From the NCBI GenBank assembly GCA_914767715.1, contig OU612065.1:38812001-38876000 (forward strand): a stretch of DNA of 64,000 nucleotides. The letters run 5' to 3'. Both the position numbers and the translations under genes were made by a program. Shown piece by piece: positions 1-28,783 of this stretch (positions within the stretch are counted from its first letter, which is position 1; each line of letters begins with the position of its first letter). The stretch comes from Membranipora membranacea. Lineage: Eukaryota > Bryozoa > Gymnolaemata > Cheilostomatida > Membraniporidae. The notes under the pieces are model-generated. The model made no database searches and was not told where the DNA came from. It saw only the letters and a list, made by a program, of their open reading frames with translations.

Positions 1-253
1 AATGCACTACTATTTTAGAAGACAAATCAATTTACTGGGTTCATTGCATATGTGGGCACTTGTAATGAATTTATTACAATAAAGAAATTACTTTTCATTT
101 CTTTCCTATCTTGATAAAATTTTATCCACTGATATTTCATTTGCATAGTTTGCATTGTATACAAATTTTATAACTATACACTCCGCCCATCACATTGGCG
201 TAACACAAAGATCATGTATATATTCAACAACATTTTATTGCCTGACCACCAGC
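1..253. other. MAGI intron, no further gene
   Basis: AT-rich sequence between the left edge and the tRNA gene. No exon, repeat or RNA is recognisable. Because the MAGI PDZ1 exon at 1121 ends with an open donor site, this stretch is inferred to be intron of that minus-strand gene. Confidence 0.5.
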
Positions 254-325
254 GGCCAGTTGGTCTAGGGGTATGATTCTCGCTTAGGGTGCGAGAGGTC
301 CCGGGTTCAACTCCCGGACTGGCCC
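254..325 (+). tRNA. tRNA-Pro (AGG)
   Basis: A 72-base cloverleaf. The acceptor stem GGCCAGT (254-260) pairs perfectly with ACTGGCC (318-324), followed by discriminator C325, as expected for proline tRNA. The anticodon stem CTCGC/GCGAG (279-283/291-295) encloses loop TTAGGGT with anticodon AGG at 286-288. The T arm CCGGG-TTCAACT-CCCGG is intact and carries the B box. A TTTT run at 330-333 can terminate RNA polymerase III. No intron and no encoded CCA. It lies in an intron of, and antisense to, the MAGI-like gene, so it uses its own internal promoter. Confidence 0.96.
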
Positions 326-820
326 AATGTTTTCAACTTTTTCCTGTCAAAATATCAACAAATTGAATCAATTCCTGATAATAATATAGATAAAACTGTT
401 GCCACCAAACTTGTTTCAATATGGCCCAAATCAGAATTTTTTCAGAGCTTTGGTAGTCATTCTCTGAATCTTGGATACCATCCTATTCATCGTAGATGGC
501 ATAGGCAGACATAGTTATACCAAGGACAAAGGAGTTAGAGAGTGTCTCTAACTCCTTGGTTGCCACCATAAACATATAGATATTCATATGTTTATGGCTG
601 CCACAGATTTATAATCCACTTTATATCTCAATCGCCTACTAGTTCAGTTTGAATCTAGTCAAACTCTTCATTCATACATTGTACGTAGACCTGTTTCAAA
701 TATTATACACTGATTTAAAAGATACTCAAATTTAAGAAGCATTGCTTTAGGAAGAAAGGAAAAAGTAATTGGGAAATATCGAACCTACTGAATGAAAAAT
801 TTTCATTTTTATAACTGGCT

Positions 821-979
821 GAGTTGTGCCCTCAATCAATTTTTCTCAATTTTTCTCAATTTTGTAAATAATCGAGTTGTGCCCCCAACCACTTTTTCTC
901 AATTTTTCTCAATTTTGTAACTATTTGAGTTGTGCCCTCAATCACTTTTCTCAATTTTTCTCAACTTTCATAATTTTAT
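821..979. repeat. 53-bp tandem repeat, 3 copies
   Basis: Three copies begin with GAGTTGTGCCC at 821, 874 and 927, an exact 53-base period. Each contains two TTTTTCTCAA blocks and differs by a few bases. The array ends next to the tRNA-like relic at 981, so the two may belong to one decayed element. Confidence 0.9.
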
Positions 980-980
980 A

Positions 981-1048
981 AGAACTGCCTAGAGCCATGA
1001 TACTCACTGCTCTGAGTGCGGGAGGTCCCAGGTTTGACACCCACACTG
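981..1048 (+). pseudogene. tRNA-Pro-like relic
   Basis: The stretch aligns by eye, base for base over about 60 positions, with the tRNA-Pro at 254-325. It keeps CTAG..ATGAT..CTC, then GTGCGGGAGGTCCCAGGTTTGA, a degraded B box. Acceptor-stem pairing and the AGG anticodon are lost. It could be a dead tRNA-Pro copy or the head of a tRNA-derived SINE. It overlaps no exon but ends just before the MAGI PDZ1 exon. Confidence 0.6.
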
Positions 1049-1085
1049 AAACTCCTTTCGACAACAAAAACTATTGTTATTGCTA

Positions 1086-16500
<15,415 letters not shown>

Positions 16501-16543
16501 AAGTACCGAGCAGTCATCTTATGTATCCATTTGACGTTAGAAC

Positions 16544-18011
16544 CTGAAAAAAACCGCTTAGTTTTGATTACATTGCACATTCCACTTCATGACATTAATG
16601 TGATGTTCTCATCAAAATCTTGAGAAGCCTAAGCTTATGAGGATTAGGCTACTGTAACTACAGTAGGGAGTAAATCAGAGGGACCAAACCGTAGGCCTAA
16701 ATCGCTGACATTGACCTACCCAATACACCATACTGTTGTTAATGAAGCAGAGAGGCTGATACAAATCCTTAAACTCTTTTAATTTAGATTCTGGCTCAAG
16801 ATTTTGGTTTAAAAAAATTAAAATCAACGATACACTACCTTCAAAGCTAAGGCCTACATTATTGAAATTGTTGCTTTTATATGACCAGACATTCAATTTA
16901 TGGCATGTTTTATGTTGGTAACCCCTAAATATGAGACATTTTGTATGCTGTTCCAATCATTTAAACTTCCTGATTAACTTGTCCTTGGTAGAGTCTTGGA
17001 GTACAACTATTTATTAGTAGGTAGCCGTACAAGCCAAACGAAATACAGTAGCATATATACCAACACCCAATTTGACCACAATGTTGTCAGTGGAGCAAGT
17101 TAAAGTAGCTAGCCACTTAGGGACAATATATAACTGTAAATTTGGTCCTGAATAGACCATTATCGTTTAATCAACATGTCACATGTGTCAGTCAGCAGTG
17201 ATGAAACTTTACTTACTTAGGACAATAAGGAAGTTCATCATAGGGACATAGTGATTAGTAAGTCGTAATAGAGTTAGCATGTAAGTAAGTAGGTAGGTAG
17301 GGTCATTAAATTTGACAATAAATAAATTATTGTTTGAGAGGAGGATTTGGCTGTGTAACTAAGGGGTCCTTACTTTTGATGGGGAGAATTGAAATGAATA
17401 TTGAGTGAGCTTTGACTGGGTTTCACTTGCCTATTTACTATATACCAATGCATAAGAACATTGTATGTGTATTCTTTTTGGCTGTACTAGTGTAACAGTA
17501 ACAAGTAAGTAGTAACTTAACTAGCAAGTCAAGTCTCAAGAGGAGTAGTTGGAAGTGGATAGAAAGATTTATCTTACCCTTGCAGCAAAGTACACAAGTC
17601 ACCAGGTCTAGAAGGAAAGCTGTGGCATAACAGTTCCCTAAATATCAATTGTGTAGTAATGGTGATAAAATACTTCAAGATACTAAAAAAGGAATTTATA
17701 TTTCAACAAGTGCTATGAACAGACTCAGAGCCAGGTCAAATTGTACTCCATCAACAAGTGATTGACACAAAGCTACAAATTTACTGACAGAAATTATTCG
17801 CTACGAAGTTTTCTTTTTATGGGTTATTCAATGTATAAGACACTTAAAATGATGAAGTTAGAAAATTGAATTGAAAAAATAATTCATTAAAGTATTCATC
17901 CATTCTATGAAAAAAAACAATCTTTTATGCATACAATTCTTAGCTTTGGATAAAAATAAGCATCTCATTGGTCAATTTTATGACTCATCCATCTGCCTGA
18001 AGAAAAAGAAA
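16544..18011. promoter_or_regulatory. divergent MAGI/RBM22 intergenic region
   Basis: About 1.5 kb separates the MAGI 5' exon (minus) from the RBM22 start codon (plus). Both promoters, and at least one untranslated first exon of MAGI (its acceptor is used at 16543), must lie here. I see no TATA box or CpG cluster that I would defend. GTAG/TAAG-rich simple stretches lie at about 17280-17310. Confidence 0.5.
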
Positions 18012-21000
18012 ATGGCTACATCAAAAGGAGCTAATACATACAACAGACAAGGCTGGGAAGAAGCGGTAAACAACTAGTTCAGAGTCCAAACATTGTTGGG
18101 TCAATGATAAAACGGTGGGCTAATGTTTTGTGTTGGTTTTTTACCAACATTTTGTCAAAGAGTTGCTGAAATTTACTCCAATTATTATGTATTGGTCATC
18201 ATTTGTTTGGTGCTCATCATCATTCATCATCATCATTCTTTAGTTTAGTCAAGGAGTACTGGTCATCTCTTTCATATATATATATATGATATATATTATA
18301 TACCCTCCAGTCCTTAGTATCTTGTTGTTCAAGGTAGGTTTAATTGAGAAACAATTCCTATATTGTATTGAGGACACTCACTGTGTTCACTGTTCAGCCT
18401 TCTGTGAATCTCTGTCGCATCTGTCCAATAAATCTTTTAGCAATTGGCTTGTCTCGTCGAGCTCTAATCACAGCTCTCTTGGTATCATGAAAACGATGTT
18501 TACTTCGCTATCTTGTACTGAAGACTGCATATAATAAAATCTTATCTCTTTTCATTTGATTACAGGACTTTCCGATCCTCTGTCAGACATGTCTCGGTGA
18601 CAACCCCTACATTCGTATGGTGAGGTTTGATACGTTTTCAATAAGTTTTGCCAGATACTGGCCGGAGTATTAGAATGTTGATTAGGTGTTTGGCTTTTAA
18701 TCCATTCGCATGACATGAGGTAGCCCAACAAAATTTTGTTTGTCTTTGTATGTAGCCTAATCACGCTGTTTTTGTATGGCTATTACACACATTGGATGAA
18801 GGAGCTCCATAATGAAACGGCAGTTTGGTTGTGTGATCAATTCCCCACATGTCATATACATGGCATCTGTAATTATGAAATCAAAATTTTACTCTCTTTA
18901 AACTACAACACTACTAACAGTAGGTCTCTTATTTCATTTTAGACAAAGGATAAATTTGGCAAAGAATGCAAGATATGTGTGAGACCATTCACAGTTTTCC
19001 GATGGTGTCCTGGAGCGAGAATGAGGTTCAAAAAGACAGAGGTGTGCCAGACATGCGCGAAGCTGAAAAATGTGTGTCAAACGTGTCTGTTGGATTTGGA
19101 ATATGGTAAGTTCTCATTTCCTAGCAATTGACAAAGCGATGTCCATATATAGGTGTTTTGAGATTCCAGAACAGCTGCTCTCTCGGGGAGTATTCTGATG
19201 GTTACCAATAAGGACTATGGATCTGATCCTAGTTGGTATCAGCAAACCATTCAGCCTTGCGAGGCCTTTCTGCATCAGGAGCAAATTTACTAAGCTAACC
19301 TCTAGTCTTGTATGTCTCCAGACGGTTTCATTGTAACATAGTTGTTATTGATTGTGTGTATTTTTATTATAGGATTGCCTGTTCAGGTGAGGGACCAGGC
19401 CCTGAAGATGAAAGATGAGATGCCGAAGTCAGATGTAAATAAAGAATATTACATAGCCAATCAGGAGAGACAGGTAAGGGTCGTGTTGAATTATAAAATA
19501 AAACCAAAATACTCACAATACCTAAAAATATTCCCCTGGCTATTTGCAAAAGGCAGGGACCTGAAGTATTGGCTACTCCAAGCCATGATTATTGTTCAAC
19601 CCATTGTTCTGATATTGCAATGGCCATATTAGCTACCAGTGTAAAACGTTATGTCATATTTACATCTCAGCTTGCTGAAGATGGCCCATCAGGCTCGCTT
19701 GGTAAGTCACAGGCTCCAAGTGATATACTGTTGAAGCTGGCCAGGAGCACCCCTTACTACAAAAGAAACAGACCACATATCTGCTCATTCTGGGTCAAAG
19801 GTGAATGTAAGCGTGGAGAAGAATGTCCATACAGGTTAGTCAGCTATTTGTATGTTGGTTGGCATTTCACATTGTCATAGATTCTCACATGAATGTTTAA
19901 GCAAGTAAAATGATGCTCAATATATTTCTAATTTGCTTTTTTGGCTCTGCTAACCACTTATCTTGTATAATATTCAAAATTACAGAAAGCTCTCTGAGAG
20001 AAACCCCTACCTTGCCAAGTTCTCACGTCTAGAACTCATCTGTGTAAAACCCAGCATAGTAATCCTTGGGAGATAAGCGCTGTACATTTGTAGATAAACA
20101 AGTTTTAATGGTAGTATATTGATAGACTGTCCCATAATTCCGAATAAGGATTTATTCCACAACCTCCTCTCTGCCTACAGACATGACCGACCCACAGATC
20201 CAGATGATCCTCTGGCTGATCAGAATATGAAGGACAGATTTTACGGTCAGAACGACCCAGTAGCTGCCAAGCTGCTCAACAGATACAGCTCAATGCCTAA
20301 GATCGCTCCCCCGGAAGATAAGAGTATTACAACGCTGTATGTCGGCAATATCGGTGATGATATCTCCGAGAAAGAAATCAAGTAAGATTTTGTCTTGAGG
20401 CTACCGATTTACAAAATTTTAAACAAACAATATCCATAAGTGAAACTTTCCATCATGGTTGCTTCCTCAGGACTCAAGATATAGAACTAAGCACCAATTA
20501 TCTAGACAAGCAAATGTTCATGAATATTTTTTTTGCACTTCCTCATAAAATATTTTATCCTATTAACATATTCTTTTCTATTACAGAGATAACTTCTATC
20601 AGTTTGGAGAGTTGCGATCTGTGAATGTTGTTAAGTCCTCACAGTGTGCGTTTGTGCAGTTCACTCAGAGGAGTGCTGCCGAGGCAGCAGCAGAGGGAAC
20701 CTTCAATAAACTCATCATCAGAGATCGCAAACTGAATATCAAATGGGGCAAGAACCAGGCACAACAGGGACAGAGGGAGGTGGCTAGTAACGTCCCAGCA
20801 GAGCCGAGAACTAAACCAGTACCTGGTCTGCCTGGTGGTAAGTCTGAGTGCCGTTCATGAACTAGGTAGATAAATTTTCAACATAGCGGTTAATTTTACG
20901 AATCAATATGCACCTGTGAAAGCAACATGTTGATTTTACTGCGCTTTACAATCTGTTTTCTCACACAAGGAGGCGGTCATGGGCTGCTTCAAGTTTACAC

Positions 21001-21602
21001 ATGGATTACTGTCATATCAGTGCAAATAGTCTAGCAATAACTTCTGATCGCAAAAGACAAGATTTTGCTGCAATCATACTTCCTATTTTACCAGCTTTAC
21101 CAATGCCACCGGAGGAACTTGCAAGCAACTTCTTCAACCTGCCACCTCCAGTACAGAACATGCCACCTCGAATGAGACCACCTCCAGGATATGGACCTCC
21201 CGGTATGATGGGCAGACCTCCTATGCCACCGATGGGTAAGTTAATTTTTTTAAACTTTTGATCGCAAGACACTCTGCAGTGATGGGTGTTTTTGTTGTTT
21301 AAAATTTAGGTGTAAACATATCAATATTTTGGCCATTTACCATTGTAACTGCGACAACTTCCTCATGTTGGTATTGGCCAAAGCTCCCCGCTTCGACTAA
21401 ACCCAAGTGTACTTCTATACTTCTACCTCATATTTATAAGATGTATTCTCTCACATATGTAGGTATGATGAGGCCAGGGTTCAGAGGTCCACCACCCAGA
21501 GGGATGAGACCCATGATGCCAAGACCACCCATGATGCAGATGCACTATCCGTCACAAGACCCGACACGTATGGGAGCTGGAACAGAAGGCGGACAGTCAT
21601 AA
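18012..21602 (+). CDS. RBM22: RBM22 (pre-mRNA-splicing factor SLT11/Cwc2 homolog)
   Basis: Complete gene, 9 exons, 422 aa (human about 420). Exons: 18012-18065, 18566-18619, 18943-19105, 19373-19473, 19671-19834, 20181-20381, 20587-20837, 21095-21235, 21463-21602; all phases agree. RBM22 binds the U6 internal stem-loop and the intron in the activated spliceosome, in the nucleus. Visible features are an N-terminal Cys-rich zinc-binding region (CQTC, CKIC, CQTC pairs, residues 25-85), the signature [11 protein letters not shown], a CCCH finger C162-x7-C170-x5-C176-x3-H180, an RRM ([10 protein letters not shown] about 229; QCAFVQF) and a Pro/Met/Gly-rich tail ending [11 protein letters not shown]. 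The start codon matches the conserved N-terminus MATS..NTYNRQ. AATAAA at 21628 follows the stop. Highly conserved; no anomaly. Confidence 0.98.
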
Positions 21603-21627
21603 TTTCCAACTGTATGAAGCCATATTT

Positions 21628-21633
21628 AATAAA
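21628..21633 (+). terminator. poly(A) signal of RBM22
   Basis: AATAAA lies 26 bases after the RBM22 stop codon, the usual position for cleavage signalling in a short 3' UTR. Confidence 0.75.
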
Positions 21634-21787
21634 GAAAAGCAGATATTTGAATAACAATTCAATAAGCTGGATTGATTTGTACATATTACATCTTTTTATG
21701 TCCATGGGTGTACTGTAACATTAAAGAAAATTAAAAAAAATTACTAATGAAATCAATTTTGTACCAAATACACAAACACTAGTATCT

Positions 21788-21793
21788 TTTATT
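21788..21793 (-). terminator. likely poly(A) signal of COPS3
   Basis: TTTATT on the plus strand (AATAAA on the minus strand) lies about 215 bases beyond the COPS3 stop. The remaining RBM22-COPS3 convergent interval (21634-22007) shows nothing else. Confidence 0.5.
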
Positions 21794-22007
21794 GATCATG
21801 TTTTAACAAGAAATAAAGGGAATTCAAAGTATTGCTACATGATCAAAGGATCACTGCAATGTGTTGTCACATATATACATATTTCTGTGGAAAAACACGA
21901 ACATGCAAACAACTTAGGCCATTTCTGTTGAACCATTATCATAGCAATACATTACCATGCCAAACAATCAACGCTTGATAAAATATATCTTAGAGCGACA
22001 GCTCTCA

Positions 22008-25000
22008 TCACTTATAGCTGGTTGAGGGGCCTGCTGATGATGAGGCTTTGGAGCTTGAGTCATCATCTGCTGTGTAAGCTGATACTTTGCTCACATAGTC
22101 AGGTGTGACTGAGATCAATCTCTCCAAACCTTCCAGCTTACTGTTCACTGCCATACATAAATTCTCCTGTGAAATATGAATGGAGCAGTTAGAAATAGCC
22201 AACTGAAGCCAACTCAACCACTGAAGGTAGAGACAAAGGGGTCAGCAAATATTTATTGGTTAATGTTAACAAATGTTGGGCTTGTATAGTTCATACATCT
22301 TATCTTGAAAGCCACCATTTTGATTTATTTGAGGTAGAGACATATGTGTCAGCAAATACTGACTTTATGTTCACCATTGGAAAGCTGCTGAGCTCCTGGA
22401 GGTGAACAACACAATCAATAAAATATTTTTTCGAAGATATTGTCATTATATCAGAAAAATTAGGTCGAAAAAGCTGTTGTTGTATAAAAGTGGATGGCAG
22501 AGTTAAATTAATTGCAAGAAACTACAAAAAAGGTCACAATTATTCTTAGAGATATAGCCCATCATAATATTTGGTACAACTCAACAACTCACCCTTTGAT
22601 ATACAAACACCGAAAGAACATGTTGTTGAAGGTATACTACTATGCAATAGAGCTAGTGTCATATTTTCAACTTGAACTCCCTGTTTTCATCTAGGTTTTA
22701 CAATTGGCGGGTTGGTTGTCTCACCTTATTGATGTGGGAAGATAACTCAGCGTGTATAGTTTACCTGTTTCTGAAGAAACTCGAGCATTTTTGGATTGTT
22801 GTACTTCTCTGGACTGTCATGGAACTCAACCATTCCGTCCTTCTTACTGATAGATGCATATATCTCTCTGTCCTCAATCTACAGTAAGATAGCCGCATGG
22901 GAAATTGGTTTTATTGAGTAGCAGCTATTTACAATTATTTAGGATTTGGCACAGGCCAGCTCTTAGTGCTCAAAGGCTGCGTGTGGCATTCTTCAATTAA
23001 CCACTGGTGGTGATATTAAAACACCATACCACAACTCAGGCAGGGTTTGAGCTATTACCCAGTGTTAGCCAACTCTGCAAAGCTTCATGTTAGGATGTTG
23101 TCAGAAGGCCTTATGAGGAGTAAGAAGGTCCTTTAATTTTAAATGGTGATCGTCTGAATATCAAAAGAGCTTCCTCAACTCTTTGACAAAGTTTACCAAT
23201 ATACCAACATACCATATGAAGCAAGTATTTCTCAGCTTCTTGACTGCTTTGTAGATGTACTCTGTTAGCCACATCAGCAAGAGACAATGTCAGGAAAGTC
23301 TAAATACATAAATAAAACACGAATAAACAAGTGAAATGACTCAATCGGTTATCAAGTTAATCCATCGCAAGTTAAATTTTCCTTGTTCCTGTAAATCCAC
23401 TCTGCTTATGTGAGAGCTAATAGCAAATCACATTGTTGTCAAGCTCAACACATTTCAATTTTTTAAGTTTCAAAAGTATAACAAATAAAAACAACATGAA
23501 ATACATCATTTGACATCTTTACACCATTTGCCCCTATGATTATAACCTCGTTGGGAAACCTACTTTGGTTAATTTCTGTATATTTTTCTTGTACAGCGAT
23601 TTGACACACTGTTTGACCAGGCCGTAGTTATTGTCCTGTTGATACACCGTCTTGTGTTTATCTGCTATGGTCTGTAATGATGTCTGCTGTGATGTGTTAT
23701 AAGAAGTGGCTAACTCATGGTATGGTAGGGTCAGCGGCTGTAAAACCAGACAACATGAAAAGTACACATTTTTTACTTATGTACATGTATCAATGTATCA
23801 TATATTCAAATATTGTATACCTTGCATTATCAACCTGGTGCATCTCCCATAATACTGTAAACATGATCTTATGTGCTCTTCGGAGTTTTGATCAGTAATA
23901 AAGTTGATACATAACATAACATAGATTGTGAATAAAGCTGTTTATGATTAGAATAAACTACCTTGATCAAAAGCGAATAAAATTTGAATCTTGAAATCAT
24001 CTTATTCATAAATCCCACCTCCCCTTGTAAAATATTCAGCATGGTGATGCATCAGTTATGCTAGCAATTTGGAGATTTCTTCTTGGAAGTTTTCAACAGC
24101 TCATGTATTTGAATCAATAGACACTCAGCAAAATATATTACAAAGAGAGATGTTAAATGGGAGTTATCCTCTTTCCAAACTAACCTTTATGTATCTTGGG
24201 ACTACAGGCGACACAAACTTTGGTAGTGGTGTTGGCTCACAGCGATTGACAATCAAGCTGACAAGAAGAAACTTCTTATATGATTCCACCATGATAGCGC
24301 TAACAACCGACGCTGGGGTACAGATTGCCTGCAGAAAACATTCAATAAATTCATAAAGCCTCATCATTGTGAATAATCATACTTCATCTTTGATTTATAT
24401 TGCATTTGTTTATGTTTCCAACCATTAACACCTTGTGGCAATGTCACAAAAGTGAGAGAATATATTCATAAAAAGACTTACTATCTCAAAGAAAGTGAGA
24501 GCCCTTTTGTAGTTCTTTACGGCAGTGTATATCATCCCACCATAGTAGTAATAAAGTAAAAAACTCTTTGCCAAAGTTGTCGACTCTGTCTAAAATATAA
24601 AACAGAACAAAAATAAAGGAAAAGAGGAAACAGAAAAACACTGCACTCTACAGAAGAAAATTAAGGCGATGGCTTTCTTCATTGTTTTGCATGCATATAA
24701 TATATTGTCACTGTGTATGTTATACCGGTTGATTAATTCGTTTTTTAGAATTATGGCCCACTATTTTTCTAATAGAATTGCACTGTGCTTGATAATATAG
24801 CATACACATGTGTATACCAGTACAAAATCATACTAATAGACAGTTTTCTGAGCTCTTATTTATGCCTCAATTCGGAGTTGTCCTCTCTCCAGTTTGGTAC
24901 TTTTAACCCACGCCGCATAGGAAAAACCTGCTGAAAGAGGGTTATATTGCAAACCGCCAATGTTAGGATAGAAAGGAATTTTGATTCAGAGTCTGCACCT

Positions 25001-27884
25001 TTGAAAACCCTGTGAGACAGGGTTTCCAAATCATTGGATGCTTGAATGTTGATAAATCTTAATTTTAGTGACGAAACTCATTCTGCCAAGTTGTCCGCAA
25101 AACAGGCGGAAAATGCTATAATTGACTATCTAAATACTAAAATTATTTCCCAAACTATGTCCATATGAGTTTTCAATGTTGCAGATTCTGAATCAAAATT
25201 CAGTTTTATCCTATTATAAGCGGTTTTCAAGATAACCCTCTTTTCAGCACGTTTTTCCTATGCAGCGTGGGTTAAAAGTACCAAACTGGAGAGAGGACAA
25301 CTCCAAATTGAAGCTAAATCAGAGCTCAGAAAATTGTCAATTAGTATGATGTTGTACTGGTATACACATTTGTATGCTATATTATCAAGCACAGTCCAAT
25401 TCTATTAGAAAAATAGTGTGCCATAATTCTAAAAAACAGAATTAATCAACCGGTATAACATACACAGTGACAATATATTATATGCATGTTGAAATATATA
25501 TATAATGTACCTATTAAAATTTTAGCTACATACCACTTTATGTAGATCGGTAATATCAACATCCAGGAATTCGATGGCAGGCTGAAAGTTACGGGCGGAT
25601 AAGCATAACTACAATACAAAATAAGGGTAAGTCAAGTTAGAAATATAACACCATCAAGTGTGATATTACCTACAGGCAAGATAATATCATCGGGATTAAG
25701 ATTTTGCTAATTTGTGAAGATTGTTTTTGTTGTGATTTGTTTTTCTTCAATGACAGTATTTGTATCGGGATTTTTACCAAAGATTTTCCTTTCTTACTAC
25801 CAAATTCAGATTAGATCATGCTGTCAATAAACTTGATTTTTCTAAACACAAGATATCTCCATACATATCAAACCCTGAATTTTGTTTCACGATCAAAGCT
25901 TACGTTCTTTAATAGTAGTTGGTGATTACTATGGTAGTGAATGTAGCCCATGTTTGAAGAAAATATAGGATCTGCAAAATGTTTGCTTCCGGCTCAAAAT
26001 ATTAGTTTAATCATTCTAAGTTAATGTTTGTCAATTCCTAATGTGTTGCGGTATTCAAATGAAGATTAAAACTCAAAAATTTAATAAAAGGTTAACTAAG
26101 CAAAGTACCCATTAGTAATATTTGATTATTTTCGCATTTTCTTCTTCCTATAGATTAACTTGCAGTATCTTAATCTTTCAAAGTGTTATCATCAAAATAG
26201 TGAATGCTTACATGACAAAGGCTTGTATGAGCATTTGTTAATTGTGAGTCGAATGCTCTAATCTTGCTGACAGCATTGGCTGCAATCTGGATTCCACGCC
26301 GAGCTTCATTCCTCTCGATTAGCAACTCTGTCAAGTGATGCAGCATGTCGTTGACTAAATAGCAAAAATATAATTGATACAAATCGCACAAAAATTTCAT
26401 AAAATCTAGAATTTAGTATATGAGTAGTACAATCAACAGTCAACTCTAATCCTTACACATGAAATGTGCAATTTGCCCTCTTTGTAAGTGACTTACATAG
26501 TTCAGTAGAACAGCGGACCTGCTCAGCATTACATGTCCTGATGAATGTGTCTGTCTGTGACAGGAGGCGATCTAACTCTGCGGGCTCCGGTACTGAGTAT
26601 TTTCTCCCTCCCTCTGCCACCTCTAACTGCTGGAACTTAACCACTCTAGAATTGAAAATGTTAAAAACTTCTTAATCTCTTCTGTCATAAAATCGTTATT
26701 AGAAAAATCACCAGGAGGTTGAAAAAGGTTTTTTTGTATTTAATATAGTGTAAGGGAAACGAGTTTGCCATTATATGGCCATTGTCACTGTGTAAAAACG
26801 GCATAATTCATAAATTTATAAGAGAATCCTAAAAGGTTCACCCATGAACACATATATAAATATTATATGGCCACACCATTACTGACGCATGATATGACTT
26901 AGAAATTGTATAGTGTAGACATCTGTACAGTAAATGATTAAGCTCTGCTCATTTAACAGCAATGAAAATCATATTGACTTCAGAAATAAATCTGTATACC
27001 CATTAAAATAATAGGCAGGGAGATAAGTGGGATCAGGGGTAGGTGGGATGAATGATGGATGTTATTAAATATAAACAAAATTATAATGGGTTGTGTCCTC
27101 TTTTGTCATGGGGATGTAATCCGTAAAAATCAGCAATGGCAATCATGATAGCGGTTTTGGGATACAGTTTGAGATATGCCCATAACTCTCTAAAGTGATT
27201 TGGTCTATGAAACACAATTCAAAATGTTTACAATGAACGCTAAGCAGTTTGTGTTGTTACTAAACTCCCTTTTATCATTCAAAGGTGTGAATTCTTAATT
27301 CTGCCTGAGTTTTCTGGTACATATTTATCACCAGCTACGATAAAGTAGTCCATCGGCTGATTGTTAGCAGTAGAAGTTGATAATGAACAGGAATCTCTCG
27401 CATGGTATAAATGTGTTTAGCATGAATTAGGTAATTGATGATATCTCAGTTGTCATGGCATAAATGCACTCATATTAAATCAAAAATCTACTCACATGAT
27501 CGCTAAAATCCCGATTGAATGCTGTTCAGGAGCAAGGGTCTCCATAGCATTATCGAGGTGTGATACTGGACATTTCAGCAAACCTTCAAAGCTCTTTGAA
27601 ACACTTGTGCAGAGAGAATTTATATTAACTGTAATATAAAGCATGGTAGAGTAGAACATATTAATTGATAGACAGAGCGGACGGAGCAGATAATAATAAG
27701 AAGTCAAGCTGGGTGGTGTTTTAATTTAATCATATTTGGGTTCACAAGTTATTGTTCAATTAAATTATCCATATTAGATATGTTATAATAAGCTTGAAAA
27801 TTGTTTTATGATGTAAAAAAGCACACCTGGAGATTCAGATAGTTCTCTGACAGTATTGACAAATCTCTCAGCGACTCCTGCCAT
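22008..27884 (-). CDS. COPS3: COP9 signalosome subunit 3
   Basis: Complete gene, 11 exons, 447 aa (human CSN3 about 423). Minus-strand exons: 27884-27827, 27628-27496, 26645-26497, 26354-26212, 25608-25534, 24589-24482, 24328-24185, 23737-23564, 23299-23213, 22878-22765, 22166-22008. The protein is a PCI-domain subunit of the COP9 signalosome, which removes NEDD8 from cullins. Diagnostic stretches are [79 protein letters not shown] and [16 protein letters not shown]. The ATG at 27884 was chosen because [15 protein letters not shown] aligns with the conserved N-terminus; the frame stays open further upstream. The tail is Ser-rich and divergent. Intron 5 (24590-25533) holds a foldback element. 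The first codons face GXYLT across about 2 kb. Confidence 0.97.
24690..25488. mobile_element. foldback element, 0.8 kb, copy 1 (in COPS3 intron)
   Basis: A long near-palindrome. The left end CATGCATATAATATATTG is mirrored at the right end, and pairing continues inwards for over 300 bases with mismatches. The inner part (24840-25337), starting ACAGTTTTCTGAGCTC and ending GAGCTCAGAAAATTGT, is shared with 59980-60485 in the LPMO gene, in the opposite orientation. The trinucleotide TTG flanks both ends and may be a target duplication. No transposase frame is seen, so it is non-autonomous. Confidence 0.85.
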
Positions 27885-28453
27885 TTCTTTGCGAACTGTA
27901 TTATCTAGGCTTTGTGTATTCTTAGCTGAGCCTGAGAAGGGAGAAGAAAAAATGCATATGTATATATCTGGTATAAGATCTGAAAAAGTGAAGAACATAG
28001 TTTCAGCTAGCATCTCTATAGCGGAGGACAAAGACCCAAGGATTTGCTGCAATTTAATGTTTGAGACTTATACCTGCCACGTCAAATTTGAGAGTCTGAT
28101 GTACTCCTTGTCTAGTCTTATATCTATGCCCATCTACCAGCCCGGTTAATTATGTAACCATATATTACCCCTCAGCAACTCCTACCTATTCCTATGTCTG
28201 GAGTCATCATCATGACTATGCGCGCCGCTGTGACAAAAGGGAGCCAACCTGTTATGTTTTACATGGAGATGCACCCAATTGAATAGGATTATTAACGGAC
28301 TGCACCAAGTCCAAAGGAAATATATAGAGATTGCAATCATCATTTATGATGTAAGCATTATTACTTTGGCCCAATCCAAAGGTCTACTCCCATACTTGGA
28401 TCTCTGACAATGTTTGACTGGACCACCAGGTCAATCATTACCAGAGATCCAAG

Positions 28454-28747
28454 CACAGACAGCAGGTCACTGACAGTTGATTTGATGAGTTGCAGCCTTG
28501 TGTGTGTCTGGTTTGTGTTTGTTGTGGTGAAGATGGGAAGCTTGCATGAACCAAGTTATTGCAGCTGCGCAGCTTCTGTACCCGCCAAATGCGTTGCTCA
28601 GATGAGTCACTTCTCTCTCATTGGTCAGAAATTCTGACCAATGAGAGAGAAGTGACTCATCTGAGCAACACATTTGGCGGGTACAGAAGCTGCGCAGCTG
28701 CGATAACTTGGCTCATCAAATCAACTGTCAGTGACCTGCTGTCTGTG
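28454..28747. mobile_element. hairpin element A
   Basis: Inverted repeat centred near 28631. The inner arms (about 80 bases, GCAGCTGCGCAGCTTCTGTA and beyond) match almost perfectly. The outer arms (CACAGACAGCAGGTCACTGA and its complement) also match, but the left arm carries about 60 extra bases (28491-28551) missing from the right arm. No coding capacity; ORFs on both strands here are mirror artefacts. Confidence 0.85.
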
Positions 28748-28783
28748 ATCCAAGTTTTGGAGCAGACCTTACTATTCTTACGT

